Made by a program: the position numbers and the translations under genes. Of a stretch of DNA of 64,000 nt, positions 59,109-64,000 are shown in pieces (within the stretch, counting starts at the first letter, position 1; each line of letters begins with the position of its first letter). The stretch is from Spiribacter sp. 1M189 (GTDB lineage: Bacteria > Pseudomonadota > Gammaproteobacteria > Nitrococcales > Nitrococcaceae), in the NCBI RefSeq assembly GCF_040838345.1, contig NZ_JBAKFF010000001.1, positions 62,001 through 126,000 of the forward strand, in the 5' to 3' direction. Below the pieces are notes generated by a model. It searched no databases. It saw nothing but the letters and a program-made list of their open reading frames with translations, and was not told the origin of the DNA.

Positions 59109-59947
59109 GCCGGACGCTCCAGAATGCCGCCGCTCACGCGTTCATGCCCGGCCAGGTCGCGACGGGTCTCGATGGCCGTGAAACCCTGCTCGGCAAGCCG
59201 CCCTCGCACGGCAGCGCCCTGCCCGTACCCATGCTCGAGCCAGATCCGGCCGCCCGGGTCGAGGTGCCGCGGTGCCGCGGCGATGATGAACTCCAGTGCT
59301 TCCAGGCCGGTGGCGCCGGCGCGAAGCGCGCCGCGCGGCTCGAAGCGGGCGTCGTCGCGATCCGGTTCGGGTTCGTCGTCGGCGATGTAGGGCGGATTGG
59401 CGATGATCAGCCCGAAGCGATTGCCCGCGACCGGGGCGTACCAGTCACCCGCGAGAAAACGGACCGAGACGGCGCCAAGGGCCTCGGCATTGCGTGAGGC
59501 TACCGCCAGCGCGTCGCTTGAGCGGTCGACGGCGTCGATGCGGGCGCTCGGCCAGGCGCGGGCCAGCGCGATGGCGATACAGCCACTGCCGGTGCCCAGT
59601 TCCAGTACCCGGTCGGCGGGCTGCGCCAGGGCGGCCTCGACCAGGTGTTCGGTTTCGGGGCGGGGGATGAGGACCGACGGCGTCACGGCCAGTTCGAAGT
59701 CCATGAAGCCCCGTCGCCCCAGCAGATAGGCCACCGGTTCGCCATCCCGCCGACGCCGCAGGGTGGTCCTGAAACGCTGCCAGGCGGCAGGTTCGATCGA
59801 GGCCTCGGGCCAGGCGCGCAGCTGCACCGGCTCAAGGCCGGTGGCGGCAGCGAGCAGACAGTCGGTGTCGATCGCCGCGCTGGGGCTCGTCTCGGCAAGC
59901 TGATCGATCCCCCAGCGCCGGGCCTCGGCCAGCGTGGCGGGATCCAT
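59105..59947 (-). CDS. prmC: Peptide chain release factor N5-glutamine methyltransferase
   Basis: Methylates the GGQ glutamine of RF1 and RF2. 280 residues from ATG 59947. Motifs: LIPRPETEHLVE (96-103 region), SAM loop VLELGTGSGCIAIALA and the catalytic NPPY (184-187). A GTG one codon earlier (59950) is an alternative. It overlaps the stop of the Trm112-like gene. Its substrate gene prfA lies 2 kb away, separated here by the DAHP synthase and dksA genes; in E. coli prfA-prmC are adjacent. Confidence 0.95.
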   Translation of the reverse strand: MDPATLAEARRWGIDQLAETSPSAAIDTDCLLAAATGLEPVQLRAWPEASIEPAAWQRFRTTLRRRRDGEPVAYLLGRRGFMDFELAVTPSVLIPRPETEHLVEAALAQPADRVLELGTGSGCIAIALARAWPSARIDAVDRSSDALAVASRNAEALGAVSVRFLAGDWYAPVAGNRFGLIIANPPYIADDEPEPDRDDARFEPRGALRAGATGLEALEFIIAAAPRHLDPGGRIWLEHGYGQGAAVRGRLAEQGFTAIETRRDLAGHERVSGGILERPA

Positions 59948-60213
59948 CACTTCAGGCCGGCGGCCCGCAGATTGATGGCCCGTTCCTCGAGCATGACCGG
60001 TATGCCGTCGTCGACGCGGTAGACGCGTTCCTCGTTGGCGGTGATCAGGCCCTCCTCGACGGGGGACTCCACCGGCGTCTCATCCTGGTAGTACACCTCG
60101 CCGCCGGCAATGCGTTCGTTGAGCGATTTCAGCTCCGCTCGGGCAAGGGCGCGGACCGGTTGTTTGGTCACCGGGCAGCAGAGAACGTCGAGGAGTTTGC
60201 GGTCGATGGCCAT
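59947..60213 (-). CDS. Trm112-like small protein (YcaR family, divergent)
   Basis: 88-residue protein. DRKLLDVLCCPVTKQPV and the C-terminal YRVDDGIPVMLEERA are the Trm112/YcaR hallmarks. It differs from E. coli YcaR: the CPxC knuckle reads CCPVT and there is no second cysteine pair, so classical zinc binding looks lost, and a roughly 25-residue acidic insertion sits in the middle. In eukaryotes and archaea Trm112 activates methyltransferases, including the Mtq2 enzyme related to PrmC. Here it is directly coupled to prmC by overlapping stop and start (TGATG). Partnership is inferred. Confidence 0.82.
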   Translation of the reverse strand: MAIDRKLLDVLCCPVTKQPVRALARAELKSLNERIAGGEVYYQDETPVESPVEEGLITANEERVYRVDDGIPVMLEERAINLRAAGLK

Positions 60214-60349
60214 GGCGACTCGGCTGATTGGGCTTATTGCTCAGGATATCAGAATGTCCGTTCGGCGGTCCTTGTCGTGGAGAAATTCGCCGGCGCGGGC
60301 TACCATGGAAAGACTATTCGTCAACGGAACTGCGGGTTTGGAAAACGCC

Positions 60350-61423
60350 ATGAGTGAAGCGCCCATCGATAATCTGAACGTCCTCGCCCAGGAGCCCCTG
60401 CCCACGCCGATGGAGATCAAGACGCGACAGCCGCTCTCCGAGCGTGGTCGCGAGACGGTGGAGGCCGGTCGCAAGGCGGTGGAAGCCATTCTGGACGGTC
60501 AGGATCCCCGGTTGCTGGTCGTGATCGGGCCCTGTTCCATCCACGATCTGGAGGCGGCCAAGGACTATGCGCGGCGCCTCAAGGCCCTGCATGACGAGTT
60601 GCAGGATTCACTGTTCATTGTCATGCGCGTCTACTTCGAGAAGCCCCGCACGACGGTGGGCTGGAAGGGGCTGATCAACGACCCCTACATGGACGACAGC
60701 TTCGATATCGAGGAAGGACTCGGTCGCGCGCGCGACCTGCTGCTCTACCTGGCCGAACTGGGGCTGCCCGCCGGCACCGAGGCGCTGGATCCGATCACAC
60801 CCCAGTACCTCGGCGACCTGATCAGCTGGACGGCGATCGGTGCCCGGACCACCGAGTCGCAGACCCATCGCGAGATGGCCAGCGGCCTGTCCACCGCCGT
60901 GGGCTTCAAGAACGGCACCGACGGCAGCCTGGACGTGGCCATCAATGCCATGCGCTCGGCCTCCAGCCCCCACAGTTTCCTGGGGATCACGCAGCAGGAT
61001 GGGCGCTCGGCGATCATCCGCACCGCCGGCAATCGCTACGGCCATGTCGTGCTTCGCGGCGGTGATCAGCCCAATTACGATTCGGTGAGCATTGCCCTGT
61101 GCGAGAAGGCGCTGGCCGATGCCGGCCTGCCGGCACGGCTGATGGTGGACTGCAGCCATGCCAATTCCAGCAAGGATCCTGGCCTGCAGCCACTGGTGAT
61201 GGAGAATCTGGTCAACCAGATCATCGAGGGCAACCGCTCCATCGTCTCGGTGATGATCGAGAGCAACATCGGCTGGGGTAATCAGAAACTGGGCAATGAT
61301 CCGGCCGCCCTGGACTATGGGGTGTCCATCACCGATGGCTGCATCGACTGGGAGACCACCGAACGTGTGCTTCGGGATGCCGCCTCCAGGCTCTCCCAGC
61401 CACTGCTCGCCCGGACCGGCTGA
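60350..61423 (+). CDS. aroG: 3-deoxy-7-phosphoheptulonate (DAHP) synthase, class I
   Basis: First enzyme of aromatic amino acid synthesis, condensing PEP and erythrose-4-phosphate. 357 residues. RLLVVIGPCSIHD (metal Cys), MRVYFEKPRTTVGWKGLINDP, ARTTESQTHREMASGLS, VGFKNGTDG, and DCSHANSSKD with metal His. ATG 60350 (MSEAPIDNLNV) aligns with AroF/G/H starts; ATG 60305 would add 15 unconserved residues. Feedback specificity (Phe, Tyr or Trp) cannot be assigned by eye, so the symbol is generic. Confidence 0.93.
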   Translation: MSEAPIDNLNVLAQEPLPTPMEIKTRQPLSERGRETVEAGRKAVEAILDGQDPRLLVVIGPCSIHDLEAAKDYARRLKALHDELQDSLFIVMRVYFEKPRTTVGWKGLINDPYMDDSFDIEEGLGRARDLLLYLAELGLPAGTEALDPITPQYLGDLISWTAIGARTTESQTHREMASGLSTAVGFKNGTDGSLDVAINAMRSASSPHSFLGITQQDGRSAIIRTAGNRYGHVVLRGGDQPNYDSVSIALCEKALADAGLPARLMVDCSHANSSKDPGLQPLVMENLVNQIIEGNRSIVSVMIESNIGWGNQKLGNDPAALDYGVSITDGCIDWETTERVLRDAASRLSQPLLARTG

Positions 61424-61444
61424 CGGTAGGGAAGAAATTGGGGC

Positions 61445-61496
61445 TTGACCGTTTCGACGGCGAAGGGTTGAATCAGCCCTCGACCTAACGGAGGTG
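61445..61496 (+). promoter_or_regulatory. Probable dksA promoter and ribosome site
   Basis: TTGACC (61445-61450), 17-base spacer, TTGAAT (61468-61473), then a strong GGAGGTG (61490-61496) before ATG 61501. The -35 is good, the -10 moderate. Confidence 0.45.
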
Positions 61497-61500
61497 CACT

Positions 61501-61932
61501 ATGACCGACAAGGCTTCACTGCCCGTTCGGGGGATTGAGCCCTACCAGCCCGCCGAGGGCGAGGAGTACATGAACGAGGCTCAACTGGCGCATTTTCAGG
61601 CCATCCTCGAGGCGTGGAAACGGCAGCTGCAGGAAGAGGTGGAGCGCACGGTCAGCCACATGCGTGATGACGCGAATCATTATGCGGATCCGGCCGACCG
61701 CGCCACCCAGGAAGAGGAGTTCGCCCTGGAACTCCGCACCCGGGACCGGGAGCGCAAACTGATCCGCAAGATCGATCAGACCATGGAGCGCATCCGCAAG
61801 GATGACTACGGGTTCTGTGACCAGTGCGGGGTGGAGATCGGGCTGCGACGTCTGGAAGCCCGACCCACGGCCACGCTTTGCGTGGATTGCAAGACGCTCG
61901 AGGAAATCCGCGAAAAACAGCGGGTCGCCTGA
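61501..61932 (+). CDS. dksA: RNA polymerase-binding transcription factor DksA
   Basis: Secondary-channel regulator acting with ppGpp on rRNA and amino-acid promoters. 143 residues. The coiled-coil tip keeps DPADRA (Asp63 and Asp66, equivalent to the E. coli DxxDxA tip). Zinc finger cysteines are Cys106, Cys109, Cys127 and Cys130 (CDQC, CVDC). The coil has charged TRDRERKLIRKIDQTMERI. Own promoter and strong ribosome site suggest independent, high expression. Confidence 0.97.
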   Translation: MTDKASLPVRGIEPYQPAEGEEYMNEAQLAHFQAILEAWKRQLQEEVERTVSHMRDDANHYADPADRATQEEEFALELRTRDRERKLIRKIDQTMERIRKDDYGFCDQCGVEIGLRRLEARPTATLCVDCKTLEEIREKQRVA

Positions 61933-61949
61933 CTGGAGCGGCCCTGACG

Positions 61950-61977
61950 GCGGGGGGCGGTTCTGCGCCGCCTCCGC
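61950..61977. terminator. GC hairpin between convergent dksA and prfA
   Basis: GGCGG (61956-61960) pairs with CCGCC (61968-61972), and after a small internal bulge GCGG (61950-61953) pairs with CCGC (61974-61977). It occupies the 52-base gap between the two stops. No T-tract on either strand, so it may be a weak bidirectional terminator or only a 3'-end stabiliser. Confidence 0.35.
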
Positions 61978-61984
61978 GTCGATC

Positions 61985-63073
61985 TCAGCCTTCGGCTGCC
62001 AGCGCGGCCAGCTGGTCCGCCTGGTACTCGCTGATCAGCGGATCAATCACCACGTCCAGATTGCCCATCAGGACGTCTTCCAGCTTGTAGAGCGTCAAGT
62101 TGATCCGGTGGTCGGTCACCCGGGCCTGCGGGAAGTTGTAGGTGCGGATCCGCTCCGAGCGGTCGCCACTGCCCACCAGCAGACGACGGGTTTCGGTGCG
62201 CTCCGCGACGGCGGCGTCCCGCTGCTGGTCCATGAGTCGGGCCTGCAGCAGTGACAGCGCTTTGGCGCGGTTCTTGTGCTGCGAGCGTTCCTCCTGGCAT
62301 TCCACGACCACGCCGGTTGGCAGGTGGGTGACCCGTACCGCCGAATCGGTCTTGTTGACGTGCTGACCGCCGGCGCCGGAGGCGCGGAAGGTGTCGATGC
62401 GAAGGTCCGATGGGTTGATATCGATCTCGTCGAGGGCCTCGGCTTCAGGGAGCACCGCAACGGTGCAGGCGGAGGTATGGATGCGGCCCTGGGATTCGGT
62501 CGCGGGGACGCGCTGGACTCGATGGGCGCCGGACTCGAACTTCAGCCGCGAGTACACGCCCTGACCCGCCACCCGCGCCACGACCTCACGGTAGCCACCC
62601 TGTTCGCCGTGGCTCTCGCTGAGGATCTCGGTGCGCCAGCCCTGCTGCTCGGCATAGCGCAGGTACATGCGCAGCAGATCACCGGCGAACAGCGCGGCCT
62701 CATCGCCGCCGGTTCCGGCGCGGATCTCGAGGAACGTGTTGCGCGCGTCGTTGGGATCCTCGGGGATCATCAGGACCTTGAGGGCCTGCTCCAGATCCGC
62801 GAGGCGATCCCGTGCATCGGCGGCCTCATCCTCGGCGAGTGCCCGCATGTCGGCGTCACCCTCGGTGGCCATCTCTTCGGCCGCCGCCAGATCCGCCTCG
62901 GCGGCCTCGAAATCGTTCAGGGTGCGCGCCACCGGCTCCAGCCGGGCGTACTCCCGCGACAGGCGCGTGAAGGTGGCCGAGTCGCCGATGATGTCCGGGT
63001 CGGCCAGCAGTTGCTCGATTTCCTCGTGCCGCTCGACCAGGCTCTGGAGTTTGCGGCGCAGGTTGTCATTCAT
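61985..63073 (-). CDS. prfA: Peptide chain release factor 1
   Basis: Terminates translation at UAA and UAG. 362 residues. N-terminal coiled domain ([20 protein letters not shown]), [18 protein letters not shown], the GGQ loop in [19 protein letters not shown] (target of PrmC), and [13 protein letters not shown]. The start overlaps the hemA stop (ATGA), the usual hemA-prfA coupling. Confidence 0.97.
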   Translation of the reverse strand: MNDNLRRKLQSLVERHEEIEQLLADPDIIGDSATFTRLSREYARLEPVARTLNDFEAAEADLAAAEEMATEGDADMRALAEDEAADARDRLADLEQALKVLMIPEDPNDARNTFLEIRAGTGGDEAALFAGDLLRMYLRYAEQQGWRTEILSESHGEQGGYREVVARVAGQGVYSRLKFESGAHRVQRVPATESQGRIHTSACTVAVLPEAEALDEIDINPSDLRIDTFRASGAGGQHVNKTDSAVRVTHLPTGVVVECQEERSQHKNRAKALSLLQARLMDQQRDAAVAERTETRRLLVGSGDRSERIRTYNFPQARVTDHRINLTLYKLEDVLMGNLDVVIDPLISEYQADQLAALAAEG

Positions 63074-64000
63074 TCGTTGTCGTCATCTCTGCGGTCGTCG
63101 AGGCCCAGCAGGCGGTGGCTCTCCCGGATGGTCTCCGGATCACCACTACGGGCTGCCTCGCGCAGCCCCAGCGTGGGCAGATGCAATAGCTTTCGGGTCA
63201 GCCGATGGGCCAGGGCCTCGAGCACCTGCTCGGGGGGCTGGCCGGCGTTGAGCTGCCGACGGGCCTGGTCCAGCGCGTAGTCGCGCTGGCGCTCGCCATG
63301 CTGGCGATAGCGGCGGATGGCGCTGACCGCGTCCAGCGTCCGCACCCAGTCCATGAACCGGTCGGCCTGGTCGGCCACCAGGCGTTCGGCCTCGTCCGCG
63401 GCTTCCGCTCGCGACCGCCGGTTGCGGTCGATCACGTCGCGCAGATCGTCGACAGTGTACAGGTAGACGTCCGCCAGATCCTCGACGCTGGGCTCGATGT
63501 CGCGGGGCACCGCCAGGTCGGCCATGAAAACCGGCCGATGTCGCCTTGCCTTGAGGCTCTGACGCACGGCATCGCGGCGCAGCACGGGCTCAGTGCTTGC
63601 CGTACAGGAGATCACGATGTCCGCCCTCGGCAGATTGGCCTCCACCTCATCCAGACCCAGGGCCTGCCCGTCGCACAGTCCGGCCACCCGCTGGGCACGA
63701 TCGCGGCTGCGGTTGGCCACCATCAGGCCGCCCATGCCCTGTTCCTGGAAGTGTCTTGCCGTGAGTTCGATCATCTCACCGGCACCGATCAGCAGCGCCT
63801 GCCGCTCGCCAAGATCGCCAAAGATCTGGCGGGCGAGGGTCACCGCGACGAACGCCACCGAGACCGGATGCGCGCCGATGTCAGTCTCGGTCCGCACCCG
63901 CTTGGCCACCGAGAAGGCGTGCTGGAAGAGCCGGTCGAGAATCTGCCCCAGAAGTCCCGCCCGCGAGGCGGAGTGATAGGCCACCTTGGCCTGGCCCAGT
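63070..64000 (-). CDS. hemA: Glutamyl-tRNA reductase, C-terminal three quarters (partial)
   Basis: First committed step of tetrapyrrole synthesis: reduces Glu-tRNA to glutamate-1-semialdehyde. The gene runs off the right edge; about 310 codons are present, beginning [13 protein letters not shown]. Seen: [15 protein letters not shown] (NADPH loop), [32 protein letters not shown], and the C-terminal dimerisation helix. The catalytic-Cys N-terminal domain lies outside. The neighbouring prfA overlap matches most gammaproteobacteria. Confidence 0.95.
   Translation of the reverse strand, partial: LGQAKVAYHSASRAGLLGQILDRLFQHAFSVAKRVRTETDIGAHPVSVAFVAVTLARQIFGDLGERQALLIGAGEMIELTARHFQEQGMGGLMVANRSRDRAQRVAGLCDGQALGLDEVEANLPRADIVISCTASTEPVLRRDAVRQSLKARRHRPVFMADLAVPRDIEPSVEDLADVYLYTVDDLRDVIDRNRRSRAEAADEAERLVADQADRFMDWVRTLDAVSAIRRYRQHGERQRDYALDQARRQLNAGQPPEQVLEALAHRLTRKLLHLPTLGLREAARSGDPETIRESHRLLGLDDRRDDDNE

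Noticed and set aside
61424-61444. Intrinsic terminator after the DAHP synthase gene
   Set aside because: No stable stem or T-tract is visible before the dksA promoter.

Overview
The window is a GC-rich (roughly two-thirds G+C), densely packed stretch of a gammaproteobacterial chromosome. It carries 57 recognisable protein genes and no gap above 300 bases. I see no tRNA, rRNA, CRISPR array, insertion sequence, prophage or plasmid function. The organism is Gram-negative with a complete LPS-export outer membrane (lptD, lptE, surA). The AmgK/MurU wall-recycling pair, a Sat-CysC fusion, GatCAB and the gene orders point to a non-enteric gammaproteobacterium. Ectothiorhodospiraceae-like (Spiribacter/Halorhodospira type) is my best guess, from general impression rather than any search.

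Layout. 1-1254: the end of rplQ with its terminator, then mdh. 1328-7757: uvrA, reading left, divergent from an MFS transporter gene, a bifunctional ATP sulfurylase/APS kinase gene and ssb. 7754-13582: a leftward three-gene operon encoding a HAD-IB phosphatase, a one-chain acyl-AMP ligase/ACP/PlsC acyltransferase, and a Ca2+-type P-ATPase; this is the least ordinary part of the window. 13734-17254: deoD followed by the nucleotide-sugar genes ugd and manC. 17299-22620: miaB-ybeZ-ybeY-corC-lnt. 22667-30181: a zinc-ribbon gene, then leuS-lptE-holA-proA-nadD-rsfS-rlmH. 30207-36922: maf-rng-yhdP-nit. 36936-43061 (leftward): lptD-surA-pdxA-ksgA-apaH. 43156-44837: amgK-murU. 44800-54131 (leftward): mreB-mreC-mreD-mrdA-rodA-mltB-rlpA-dacA-ybeD-lipB. 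54249-58362: gatC-gatA-gatB-hslO. 58356-60213 (leftward): a Trm112-like gene, prmC and moeB. 60350-61932: a DAHP synthase gene and dksA. 61985-64000 (leftward): hemA (partial) and prfA.

How the genes work together. About 37-54 kb is an envelope district: LPS and beta-barrel export (lptD, surA), muropeptide recycling (amgK, murU) and the rod-shape elongation machine with its trimming enzymes (MreBCD, PBP2, RodA, MltB, RlpA, DacA). Another large block serves translation: leuS, rsfS, rlmH, miaB, ybeY, ksgA, gatCAB, prmC and prfA. Adjacent genes very often overlap by 1-13 bases (ATGA, GTGA, TTGA, TGATG), so translational coupling is probably general.

The strongest oddities are these. mreC appears to start at an ATC codon behind a perfect Shine-Dalgarno sequence. 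The ligase/ACP/acyltransferase is a three-domain chain. A zinc-cysteine-poor Trm112-like gene is coupled to prmC. An 18-base-arm inverted repeat lies between ybeY and corC. The rlmH-maf and mreD-mrdA junctions differ from E. coli and Pseudomonas by what a single inversion would produce. Everything else is well-known housekeeping.
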